NCBI GenBank assembly: GCA_004552155.1
Contig: SFPF01000002.1
Location: 1 to 27,976 of the forward strand
Source: Bacteroidales bacterium
Lineage (GTDB): Bacteria; Bacteroidota; Bacteroidia; Bacteroidales; Bacteroidaceae
Direction of reading: 5' to 3'
DNA length: 27,976 bases
The notes under the pieces were generated by a model. That model saw only the letters and a program-made list of their open reading frames with translations, did not search any database and was not told the origin of the DNA. The translations under genes were made by a program, and so were the position numbers. Positions 1 to 6,709 of this stretch are shown one piece after another. Position 1 is the stretch's first letter. Each line of letters begins with the position of its first letter.

Positions 1-221
1 ACCGCTGTGCCGAGGTGTGCCCGTGGAACCAGAAAGCGATGACCGCAACGTGCGGGGATTTTCTCCCGCGAAGGGCCATCGCTGATATGAAGCCTGCCGA
101 CTGGACGGCGCTCACCGTGGAGCAATATCGCTCGCTCTTTAAGGGCAGCGCCGTGAAGCGGGCAAAATATGAGGGGTTGATGCGCAACATTCGTCTGTTG
201 CGCGATGCGAAAGAAGAGTAG
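1..221 (+). CDS. queG: Epoxyqueuosine reductase, C-terminal part
   Basis: This is the last part (about 72 codons, reading from base 3) of a gene that begins before the window. The peptide opens RCAEVCPWN. That is the second ferredoxin-like cysteine cluster of QueG, ending in the characteristic CPWN, and it is followed by the usual helical tail (WTALTVEQYRSLFKGSAVKR). QueG is a cobalamin- and 4Fe-4S-dependent cytoplasmic enzyme that reduces epoxyqueuosine to queuosine at the wobble base of certain tRNAs. The TAG stop lies inside a strong hairpin at 217-250 that also serves the convergent cydB gene. The catalytic N-terminal part is outside the window, so the call rests on the CPWN cluster and the tail. 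Confidence 0.85.
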   Translation, partial: RCAEVCPWNQKAMTATCGDFLPRRAIADMKPADWTALTVEQYRSLFKGSAVKRAKYEGLMRNIRLLRDAKEE

Positions 222-250
222 GGGCGTTTTGATAGCAAAACGCCCCTACT
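217..250. terminator. Bidirectional hairpin terminator; copy of the GTAGGGGCG hairpin repeat
   Basis: A perfect 14-bp stem (AGTAGGGGCGTTTT pairs with AAAACGCCCCTACT) encloses a six-base loop. It lies between the convergent ends of queG and cydB and contains the queG stop codon. The A/T-rich inner stem and absence of a long T run make it an imperfect rho-independent terminator. Its placement still fits termination from both sides. Related sequences occur at 6588, 12664 and 13433, so it is also a member of a dispersed family. Confidence 0.65.
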
Positions 251-256
251 TGCAAA

Positions 257-1393
257 TCAATAATTCTTATCTTTCCCGCCCTTGTCAATCGCGCGCCACG
301 CATAGAATATATATGCCAGCACGAAGGGAATGAGTAGCGACACTGCCGACATCACTTGCAGCGTGAACAGTCCCGAGGAACTGTTCTCGATGGTGAGCGA
401 GCAGGCGGAGTTGGCGGTCGAGGGGTAATAGGCGGTGTTGTTAAGGCCGGCGAGGAGCAGCAGGCCGAGTACGGCGAGCACCGTGCCCGTGCCGGAAAGC
501 CAGATGCCGCGCACGAAGCCGGGGCGCAACCAGGTCAAGGCCATGCCCGTGAGCACCAGCACCGCGCCAATCAATAGAGCGGCGGTCACGGCCGGCAGGG
601 CGAGGGCGTTGTGCAGGTACTTAAACGGTTCGGCGGCGATGATGCCCGTATCGGGATTGCTGGCGAGGCCGTCCATGGTGAGCACATGCGTCAGGAACGC
701 CACGAAGAGCAGGGCGAAGGGCACACCGTCTATGAGCATTCTGCGGCGCAGCCGCGCACGCAGGGTTTCCTCGCCGTCGAGGTTATTCACCATATACATG
801 GCACCCAGCACGCGGGCGAGGAACATTACTGCCAAGCCCAGCACCCAGTTCCACGGGTTGGCCAGCGCGTCCAAGCCGTGCCAGCAGTTCGCCCAACGGC
901 TGATGACGGGCGAGAAGTCTGTGCCGGGCAGTGCGCCGATGGCGCTTTTGTCCACCGTGAACGCTGCGCCGTTGAAGAATGTTCCTACCGCCATGCCGAT
1001 GAGCAGCGGGGCGAGCAGGCCGCTCACTGCCAGCACGCGCCGCCATGACTTTTGGCTCAGCCAAGCGCCTTGCTTAGCCTGGAACTCATAGCTCACGGCT
1101 TGCAGCACGAAGCAGCAGAGGATGAGCATCCACACCCAGTAGGCGCCGCCGAAACTCGTGCTGTAGAACAGCGGGAAGGAGGCGAAGAACGCGCCGCCGA
1201 AGGTGACGAGCGTCGTAAACGTGATTTCCCACTTGCGCCCCGTGGCGCCTACGAGCCGGCTGCGCTCCTCGGGCGTATGCCCCACGCAAAAGATTAGGCT
1301 GCCGCCGCCTTGAACGAACAGCAGGAACACGAGCAGCCCGCCCAGCAGGCTGACAAGAAACCACCAGTATTGTTGCAAAAACAGTTGTGACAT
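257..1393 (-). CDS. cydB: Cytochrome bd ubiquinol oxidase subunit II
   Basis: This 378-residue integral membrane protein matches CydB of Bacteroidetes. Its N-terminus reads MSQLFLQQYWWFLVSLLGGL, followed by FVQGGGSLIF and about eight to nine hydrophobic segments. CydB pairs with CydA in the inner membrane to form the high-oxygen-affinity quinol oxidase. The ATG at 1393 is preferred. A longer frame starting at 1450 would add MSRLLVYLFTRLLNKLITI, but most of that extension is translated from an 8-bp intergenic repeat array and is not conserved protein. The gene follows cydA on the same strand across a 240-bp spacer filled with repeats. It converges on queG and shares the hairpin at 217-250. Confidence 0.93.
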   Translation of the reverse strand: MSQLFLQQYWWFLVSLLGGLLVFLLFVQGGGSLIFCVGHTPEERSRLVGATGRKWEITFTTLVTFGGAFFASFPLFYSTSFGGAYWVWMLILCCFVLQAVSYEFQAKQGAWLSQKSWRRVLAVSGLLAPLLIGMAVGTFFNGAAFTVDKSAIGALPGTDFSPVISRWANCWHGLDALANPWNWVLGLAVMFLARVLGAMYMVNNLDGEETLRARLRRRMLIDGVPFALLFVAFLTHVLTMDGLASNPDTGIIAAEPFKYLHNALALPAVTAALLIGAVLVLTGMALTWLRPGFVRGIWLSGTGTVLAVLGLLLLAGLNNTAYYPSTANSACSLTIENSSSGLFTLQVMSAVSLLIPFVLAYIFYAWRAIDKGGKDKNY

Positions 1394-1412
1394 AATTGTT
1401 ATTAATTTATTT

Positions 1413-1446
1413 AGTAGACGAGTAAACAAGTAGACGAGTAGACGAG
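1413..1446. repeat. 8-bp-period intergenic array (AGTAGACG/AGTAAACA)
   Basis: Four tandem octamers read AGTAGACG, AGTAAACA, AGTAGACG and AGTAGACG, plus a partial unit. The array lies just upstream of the cydB start. The same units in the opposite orientation (CGTTTACT, TGTTTACT) occur at 1490-1507 and 1577-1626, so the whole spacer could fold back on itself. The function is unknown. Confidence 0.85.
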
Positions 1447-1511
1447 ACATGAATGTCGCGCTAATTATATTTTATATGAGTAACTTGTCTCGTTTACTTG
1501 TTTACTTCGTG

Positions 1512-1573
1512 ATTTTCGACTGCGCTCGGCATAGCCCGAACAAGTTCGGCTCTGCGCTCGCTTGCACGAAAAT
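1512..1573 (-). repeat. 62-bp palindromic element, copy 1 (ATTTTCG/CGAAAAT ends)
   Basis: The element is bounded by ATTTTCG and CGAAAAT and contains an inner dyad around GCCGAACTTGTTCGGGC. Its reverse complement matches 26154-26215 at 61 of 62 positions by direct comparison. Here it interrupts an octamer array: CGTTTACT-type units lie immediately on both sides (1490-1507 and 1577-1610). No reading frame of its own is evident, which suggests a MITE- or REP-like non-autonomous element. Confidence 0.85.
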
Positions 1574-1576
1574 CTC

Positions 1577-1626
1577 CTCGTTTACTTGTTTACTCGTTTA
1601 CTTGTTTACTATAAAACTCGTTTACT
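1577..1626. repeat. 8-bp-period intergenic array (CGTTTACT/TGTTTACT)
   Basis: Alternating octamers CGTTTACT and TGTTTACT run from 1577 to 1610, with one further unit after a short gap (1616-1626). The array ends a few bases from the cydA stop codon. It is the inverted form of the array at 1413-1446. Confidence 0.85.
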
Positions 1627-1633
1627 AAAACAT

Positions 1634-3139
1634 TTATTCCGCTTTATGCTCGCGTATGGCTTTGAACATAATGCGCAGTTCCACGAAAAGCAGTGCCGTG
1701 AAGAGCGCGAGGAAGATGAAGAAGGTGGTCTGCACCGCCTGCGGGCTGAGGCTCGAAACGGCCGCGTTCACCGGCAGCAGGTCTTGAATGGCCCACGGCT
1801 GACGTCCCACTTCTGCCACAATCCAGCCCGCTTGACCGCCGAGATAGGCCAGCGGCAGGCACCACATGCCCGCATGGAGCAGCCAGCGGCGCTCGGCGAG
1901 GTTGCCTTTCTTGCGCGAGAACCATGCCACGAGCACGAAGAGCAGCATCAGCGCCATGCCCGTGCCCACCATGATGCGGAACGACCAGTAAACCAACCAT
2001 ACGGGCGGCACGAGTTGCTCCTTGTCGCTGATAAAGCCGTAGCCGAAGTAGGGCAGATTTTCTTTATATTCTTTATTGGCAACCGCCTGCTCTTCGGGCG
2101 TGGCGAGCGAGTCGCCCTGCATGGCGCGCAGTTTTGAGAAGGCTTGCACTGCCAGTTTGCCGCGCTGCATTTTCTCTTCGGCAGAGAGATGCTCCGTGCC
2201 GTCGGGGGCGGTGTAGCCGTCGAGCAGATTGTCGATGCCCGGCACGTATCCGTTGAAGTCGTGCGTGGCGAGCATGGAGAGCATGCCCGGAACTTCAATG
2301 CCCGGCACGATGGAGAACGGTGCCTGCGGGCCGCCCTGGCGCAAGCCCTCGGCGGCGGCGAGTTTCATGGGTTGCCCTTTGGCAATATTGACGCCCGACT
2401 GGTCGCCCGTGCCCATCACGATGAGTCCGCTTACCAGTCCTGTCACGGCAGCGATGCGCATGCTTGCCAACGCCGTGCGCCCGTTGCGCCCGCGCAGCAA
2501 GAACCAGCTGCTCACCGCTACCACAAACACCGCGCCCGTGAGCCAGCCGCTGCTCACCGTGTGCAGGAATTTCATGGCCGCTTCGGGGGCAAACGCCACG
2601 GCGAAGAAGTCCGTCATCTCGCTGCGCACCGTGAGCGGGTTAAGTTCCATGCCCACGGGGTGCTGCATCCAGCTGTTCGCCACAAGAATCCACCACGCCG
2701 AGAGCGTAGCGCCGATGCCCGTGAGCCACGTGGAGGCGAGGTGGAACCCGCGCCCCACCTTGTCCCAGCCGAAGAACATCACGCCGATAAAGGTGCTTTC
2801 CATAAAAAACGCCACGATGCCCTCGATGGCGAGCGGTGCGCCGAAGATGTCGCCCACAAACCACGAGTAGTTGCTCCAGTTTGTGCCAAACTCAAATTCA
2901 AGAATAAGCCCCGTGGCCACGCCGACGGCGAAGTTGATGCCGAAGAGTTTTTGCCAGAAGCGAGCGGTGTCTTTCCAAAACGCCTCGCCCGTGCGCACAT
3001 ACTGCGTTTCCATCAACGCCATAATCAGTGCCAGCCCCAGCGTGAGTGGCACGAACAGCCAGTGATAGCAGGCCGTCAGGGCAAACTGCGCGCGCGACCA
3101 GTCGATGAGCGCAGTGCCGATGCTTTCCAAGAGATACAT
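1634..3139 (-). CDS. cydA: Cytochrome bd ubiquinol oxidase subunit I
   Basis: This 501-residue multi-pass membrane protein has the CydA hallmarks. They are an N-terminal haem-ligand histidine (H26 in YHWLFVPLTLG), the paired glutamates in GAPLAIEGIVAFFMEST (E106 and E114), a second haem-ligand histidine (H193 in MKFLHTVSSGW), and the conserved GWIVAEVGRQPW that follows the quinol-binding Q-loop. It oxidises quinol and reduces oxygen to water in the inner membrane without pumping protons. The ATG at 3139 gives the usual MYLLESIGTALIDWSRAQF start. It lies between the small DUF4492 gene upstream and cydB downstream, all on the minus strand, which fits one operon. Both spacers hold octamer repeats. 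Confidence 0.96.
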   Translation of the reverse strand: MYLLESIGTALIDWSRAQFALTACYHWLFVPLTLGLALIMALMETQYVRTGEAFWKDTARFWQKLFGINFAVGVATGLILEFEFGTNWSNYSWFVGDIFGAPLAIEGIVAFFMESTFIGVMFFGWDKVGRGFHLASTWLTGIGATLSAWWILVANSWMQHPVGMELNPLTVRSEMTDFFAVAFAPEAAMKFLHTVSSGWLTGAVFVVAVSSWFLLRGRNGRTALASMRIAAVTGLVSGLIVMGTGDQSGVNIAKGQPMKLAAAEGLRQGGPQAPFSIVPGIEVPGMLSMLATHDFNGYVPGIDNLLDGYTAPDGTEHLSAEEKMQRGKLAVQAFSKLRAMQGDSLATPEEQAVANKEYKENLPYFGYGFISDKEQLVPPVWLVYWSFRIMVGTGMALMLLFVLVAWFSRKKGNLAERRWLLHAGMWCLPLAYLGGQAGWIVAEVGRQPWAIQDLLPVNAAVSSLSPQAVQTTFFIFLALFTALLFVELRIMFKAIREHKAE

Positions 3140-3165
3140 ATTTATATATATAAGGTTAAAAGGTT

Positions 3166-3202
3166 ATTTACTCGTCTACTCGTTTGCTAAAAACTCGTTT
3201 AC
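3166..3202. repeat. 8-bp-period intergenic array between the DUF4492 gene and cydA
   Basis: Units resembling TTTACTCG, TCTACTCG and TTTGCT occur here, with a detached CTCGTTTACC a few bases on. This is the same family as the arrays at 1413, 1577 and 8423. It fills most of the 73-bp spacer in front of cydA. Confidence 0.75.
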
Positions 3203-3212
3203 CGATGTAGTC

Positions 3213-3410
3213 CTACTTCGCCCTTTCCGTCAGCGTGCCGCCCACCGTTTCGCTTCGCTCGCTGTCAGAAAGCCCGGCAAGGGCAGGGCGGAAGAAGCAG
3301 AGGCGCAGCACGACGAAGATGATGATCAGTTTAATGATGACCAGCAGCCACAGTTGCCGCCCCCAAGTCATGTGGCGAATGCCGTCGGCGTACATTTTGA
3401 AGAAATTCAT
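3213..3410 (-). CDS. DUF4492 small membrane protein, cyd operon head
   Basis: This 65-residue protein begins MNFFKMYADGIRHMTWGRQL, has one strongly hydrophobic helix (about residues 19-40, WLLVIIKLIIIFVVLRLCFF) and a polar C-terminal tail. It resembles the DUF4492 family, which is found directly upstream of cydA in Bacteroidetes and epsilonproteobacteria. Size, topology and position suggest an accessory subunit of the bd oxidase, similar in principle to CydX/CbdX of proteobacteria. That role is inferred, not shown. The last 20 or so residues are low in hydrophobicity and less family-like. No clear TAnnTTTG element was found directly upstream. Confidence 0.82.
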   Translation of the reverse strand: MNFFKMYADGIRHMTWGRQLWLLVIIKLIIIFVVLRLCFFRPALAGLSDSERSETVGGTLTERAK

Positions 3411-3527
3411 CTTTTTATAGCGCGTAATATTGCCGCCTAAGTTATTAAAAAATCCATAATTCGCGCACGATATGCCGTAAAAAACGCCTTTTTCAGTAAT
3501 AAAAGCCGTACAAACGCCCTTGAAACC

Positions 3528-3558
3528 TTGCCATAATGGCGTTTTTTCCCTAATTTTG
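3528..3558 (+). promoter_or_regulatory. Bacteroidetes-type promoter for tRNA-Leu
   Basis: TTG at 3528-3530, then 20 bases, then TAATTTTG at 3551-3558, which matches the TAnnTTTG -7 consensus exactly. Transcription would begin near 3563, about 55 bases before the mature tRNA. Confidence 0.65.
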
Positions 3559-3616
3559 CCGCCGAAAACATAGTTTTCCCCTTTGCATCAGCAGGGCGGC
3601 TTCTCCAAAAGAGGAT

Positions 3617-3701
3617 GCCCGGATGGTGGAATGGTAGACACGAGGGACTTAAAATCCCTTGGCCATTACCGGCTGTGCGGGTTCGAGTCCCGCTCCGGGC
3701 A
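3617..3701 (+). tRNA. tRNA-Leu, anticodon TAA
   Basis: The acceptor stem GCCCGGA (3617-3623) pairs with TCCGGGC (3694-3700), and A3701 is the discriminator. The anticodon stem AGGGA/TCCCT encloses the loop CTTAAAA with anticodon TAA at 3650-3652. A long class II variable arm follows (TTGGCCATTACCGGC region), then a T-arm with GTTCGAGTCC. The TAA anticodon, long variable arm and A73 are all leucine features. CCA is not encoded. A terminator follows at 3717. Confidence 0.96.
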
Positions 3702-3716
3702 CTTCCCCGTTATTTT

Positions 3717-3759
3717 GCCTCCCGAAATGAAGAAATATTCTTTTCGGGAGGCTTTTTTT
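3717..3759 (+). terminator. Rho-independent terminator after tRNA-Leu
   Basis: The stem GCCTCCCGAAA pairs with TTTCGGGAGGC around a 14-base loop and is followed by a run of seven Ts (3753-3759). Confidence 0.88.
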
Positions 3760-3790
3760 AGGCAGCATGGTGCGAAAAAATATAGTATTA

Positions 3791-3822
3791 TGTGCGGAGA
3801 AATTTAGAAATAGGTAAATTTG
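3791..3822 (+). promoter_or_regulatory. Probable promoter of the aldolase gene
   Basis: TAAATTTG at 3815-3822 matches TAnnTTTG. Twenty bases upstream is TGTG (3791-3794), a weak version of the -33 TTTG. The implied 5' leader is about 40 bases. The -7 match is good and the -33 match is poor. Confidence 0.5.
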
Positions 3823-3868
3823 CAATGAAAACGAAAAACCTTTTAATACCCCTAATAATTTTATCTTT

Positions 3869-4850
3869 ATGATTAACTACAAAGACTTAGGTTTGGTGAA
3901 CACGCGCGAAATGTTCGCACGCGCCATCAAGGGCGGTTACGCTATCCCCGCTTTCAACTTCAACAACATGGAACAGCTGCAGGCCATCATCAAGGCCGCT
4001 TCTGCAAAGAAGAGCCCCGTTATCCTGCAAGTTTCCAAGGGCGCACGCGCTTATGCCAACCAAACGCTGCTCCGCTACATGGCAGAAGGTGCAGTGGAAT
4101 ATGCTAAGGAACTTGGCTGCAAGCACCCCGAAATCGTGCTTCACCTCGACCACGGCGATTCTTTCGAAACCTGCAAGAGCTGCATCGACATGGGCTTCAG
4201 CTCTGTGATGATTGACGGCTCCGGCCTTCCCTACGAAGAGAACGTTGCCCTCACGAAGAAGGTGGTTGACTACGCTCACCAGTTCGACGTAACCGTAGAA
4301 GGCGAGCTCGGCGTACTGGCAGGCGTTGAGGACGAAGTTTCTCACGCAGAAAGCCACTACACGAAGCCCGAAGAAGTAGTAGACTTCGCCACCCGTACGG
4401 GTTGCGACAGCCTCGCTATCTCTATTGGCACGAGCCACGGTGCTTACAAGTTCACGCCCGAGCAGTGCACCGTTGACCCCAAGACGGGTCGCCTCGTGCC
4501 TCCTCCCTTGGCATTCGACGTGCTCGACGCCGTGATGAAGGAACTCCCCGGCTTCCCCATCGTGCTCCACGGTTCTTCCAGCGTGCCTCAGGAAGAAGTT
4601 GACACCATCAACAAGTACGGCGGCAAGCTCCCCAACGCCGTTGGTATTCCCGAAGAGCAGCTCCGCAAGGCAGCCGCCAGCGCAGTTTGCAAGATCAACA
4701 TCTGCTATCCGTCAGGTGTTTGCTGAAAAGCCGGGCGAATTCGACCCCCGCAAGTACCTCGGTCCTGCTCGCGACAACATGCAGAAGCTGTATGAGCACA
4801 AGATTGTCGAAGTGCTTGGTTCTGAAAACAAGCTTGCCAACCTCGACTAA
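3869..4850 (+). pseudogene. fba: Class II fructose-1,6-bisphosphate aldolase, frameshifted
   Basis: The first 280 or so residues are a clear class II aldolase: IPAFNFNNMEQLQ, the zinc-site HLDHGD, the VEGELG loop, SIGTSHGAYKF and the second zinc-site VLHGSSSVP. At about 4698-4702 the frame breaks after AVCKINI and stops at 4726. The rest of the family sequence (SAIRQVFAEKPGEFDPRKYL onward, ending NKLANLD) continues in another frame to 4850. By comparison with the family, the DSDxRLAM segment is missing, including the aspartates after NI that help hold the phosphate of dihydroxyacetone phosphate. About 29 bases appear to be lost. The enzyme interconverts fructose-1,6-bisphosphate and two triose phosphates, so a break here is surprising. 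It is either an assembly error, or another aldolase covers the function. Confidence 0.9.
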
Positions 4851-4870
4851 TGCTATTAGTAAGATTGCAT

Positions 4871-4916
4871 AAACAAAACAGGGAGCAACCCGCGCGGGTT
4901 GCTCCCTGTTTTGTTT
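4871..4916. terminator. 46-bp perfect palindrome, bidirectional terminator
   Basis: A perfect palindrome (AAACAAAACAGGGAGCAACC... and its complement) centred on CGCG lies between the convergent ends of the aldolase gene and the beta-helix gene. The stem base is A/T-rich on both sides (ACAAAAC / GTTTTGTTT), so it can act as a terminator in both directions. Confidence 0.88.
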
Positions 4917-4932
4917 GTATGTCGATATAGAA

Positions 4933-6124
4933 TTATATCTGCACCGTGCCGCCGGCGGCATCTATGGAGCAGGTCATCTGTCCGCCGCTGTAATAGAACA
5001 CGCCGCAGTGGCAGAAATGTCGATAAAGCCGCCAGCGAACGTCATATCGCCTTTCACCTTGATGCCGCGGCATTTCGATTCGAGCGTGGCATCGCCGGGC
5101 ATATAAGTGGTGCCCGTCACGTTCATCTTAATCGTCGTGCTGCCGCCCTGGGCTTGCGACACTGTAAGGTGGGTGCCTGCGCTGATGCCCTTTGCGCCGT
5201 TGCCGCTCACAGTGGCGGTGATACTGCCGCCGTTGAAGGCCATGTCGCTTTCGCTCTTAATGCCTTTGGTGTCGTCGGCCGCCACGTTGAGCACGAAGGT
5301 ACCGGCATTAATGAATGTCTGACCGTTGAACTCATCGAGCGGGTCCTTCGTCGCCGACACGTCGACGCAGTCGCCCTGCACGCCGCTGATGTTGAACGTG
5401 CCGCCGTCCACTTGCAGGTATTGCTCCACGTGCATGCCATCGCTAAGGGCGGAGGTCACTTTGAATGTGCCGAAATCGCTCTTAAACTGCGTGTATTCGT
5501 CGGGTTGAGCGTGCCCGCGCCGGTAAACTCGGCATGTCCGTTGATGAAGAAGCAGGCCTTGTGCGTGCCGCCTGCTGCATCGGCGAGCGTGGAGGCTGTG
5601 CCTTCGGGCAGTTCTACGGCGATGCGCTTACCATTCTCGATGTCGATGGCCGCGCCGGTGGTAGAGGTTAGGTTGAGATTGTTGAGCACGACGGTGCTCT
5701 TAAATTCGCCGTCCATGAGGAATGAACCGTTCGTAGACGTGCCCGAGAGCGTGTAGGTTACTTCCTCTTGCAGGGCGGCGTCAGCAAGGACACTCACGTT
5801 TGCGCCGTCAACGCTGACCGTGACGAGGGCGGCAATGTCGCCCGAGACAGTGACGTTCGCCCGGTTGCCGGCATAATCTACGTTGATGCTATTTGGCGTA
5901 AAAGTGCTGGGCACGTTCGTCACCTTGATGCTGTCGATTTTGGCCGTGGAGAACGAGCGTCCCAAAATCGTCAGCGTCTGCCCGCCGTCGGTATAAGTCA
6001 TCGTTTCGAGCAGGTTGGCGGGGTAAACATACGTCACCGTGCCTTGATGCACGCGGAGCTGCTGCGCCGTGGCGGTGAGGGCGAGGCAGTAGAAAAGGGT
6101 TATTGCGAAAAATATCTTTTTCAT
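4933..6124 (-). pseudogene. Secreted PF14262 (Cthe_2159-type) carbohydrate-binding beta-helix protein, two frameshifts
   Basis: A signal peptide (MKKIFFAITLFYCLALTATA) leads into a Ser/Thr/Gly-rich repetitive protein. Runs such as AFNGGSITATVSGNGAKGIS and VKGDMTFAGGFIDISATA are typical of the PF14262/Cthe_2159 family, a beta-helix whose founding member binds acidic plant polysaccharide. The sense frame changes twice. Near 5498-5506, GTLNP jumps to DEYTQFKSDFGTF. Near 5000-5008, DISATA jumps to VFYYSGGQMTCSIDAAGGTV, which ends QI-stop at 4933. The protein therefore uses all three frames. At both places repeat residues expected from the family are absent, so short stretches of sequence seem lost. 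The start codon overlaps the stop of the upstream secreted-protein gene (ATGA), suggesting coupled translation. Family assignment is firm; whether the gene is really broken is not. Confidence 0.8.
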
Positions 6125-6570
6125 CGTGCGAGTACTTTAATGGTTTGACCTGCTGCTTTCATCACATAAATGCCCTTGGCGAGCTTTGCGGAGAGCGCAC
6201 CTCTGCCGCTTGCCACGGCCTTGCCGCTTGCATCGTAAAGGCGGATCATGGTGTCGTCGTCGGCAGCTGCGGCGTGCAGGCTGCGCTCATCGAGGTGCCA
6301 GTCCAGCGCGGCGGCATCGCCCGCGCCGACTTTGTCAATGCCGGTGCGCTCGGGGGCGAAATACATGGCGGCGAGGTCGGCGAGCGCAATGTTGAGCGTT
6401 TCCGTGCCGGCGGTTGCCAGCATCTTGCCGTCGGCAAAAGTGATTTTAAGTCCGGCTGCGGCGATACCCTGCTCCGTGCCGTTGGCCGTGCGGAACGTGA
6501 GGTAGCCGTAGTCCTGCGCCTGCGCTGCAAATGCCGGCAGGCACATCAGAAGGAGTAAGATTCTTTTCAT
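6121..6570 (-). CDS. Small secreted protein with type IX secretion-like tail
   Basis: This 149-residue protein starts at MKRILLLLMCLPAFAAQAQ, a signal peptide. An in-frame ATG two codons earlier (6576) is the less likely start. The middle (YLTFRTANGTEQGI... LKITFADGKMLATAGTETLNIALADLAAMYF) looks like the short beta-rich leader seen in Bacteroidales secreted proteins. The end (IRLYDASGKAVASG ... LAKGIYVMKAAGQTIKVLAR) has the layout of a type A T9SS sorting domain: Y/D-x-x-G, then GIYV, then a basic end. Its stop overlaps the start of the beta-helix gene, so the two are probably translated together and may act together at the cell surface. No enzymatic motif is visible. Confidence 0.7.
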   Translation of the reverse strand: MKRILLLLMCLPAFAAQAQDYGYLTFRTANGTEQGIAAAGLKITFADGKMLATAGTETLNIALADLAAMYFAPERTGIDKVGAGDAAALDWHLDERSLHAAAADDDTMIRLYDASGKAVASGRGALSAKLAKGIYVMKAAGQTIKVLAR

Positions 6571-6587
6571 AAGCAAAATGGGATTTA

Positions 6588-6623
6588 GTAGGGGCGTCCT
6601 GCAGAACGCCCGCCAAATAAACG
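6588..6623. repeat. GTAGGGGCG hairpin repeat, variant copy
   Basis: GTAGGGGCGTCCTGCAGAAC continues GCCCGCCAAATAAACGA. The stem is GGGCGTcCTGCAGaACGCCC-like. This copy lies in the 5' leader of the secreted-protein gene, not at a stop codon as the other three do. Confidence 0.65.
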
Positions 6624-6656
6624 AATTGGCAAAGAGAAATGGGTATTAGCACGCCG

Positions 6657-6664
6657 CAAATTTA
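6657..6664 (-). promoter_or_regulatory. Possible promoter -7 element for the secreted-protein / beta-helix pair
   Basis: Read on the minus strand this is TAAATTTG, a match to TAnnTTTG, about 87 bases before the ATG at 6570. The nearest upstream TTTTTG is only about 14 bases away, closer than usual, so the -33 element is doubtful. A small dyad (GCCGCAAATTTATGCGGC) covers the same site. It would let the two surface proteins be expressed apart from the VTC genes. Confidence 0.4.
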
Positions 6665-6709
6665 TGCGGCATTTGTTACAAAAAGATTAAGTTTAGAAGA
6701 AATTTAGGT

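Noticed and set aside
1394..1450. N-terminal extension of CydB from an ATG at 1450
   Set aside because: The added residues are mostly encoded by the octamer repeat array and are not like the CydB family; the ATG at 1393 gives the standard start.
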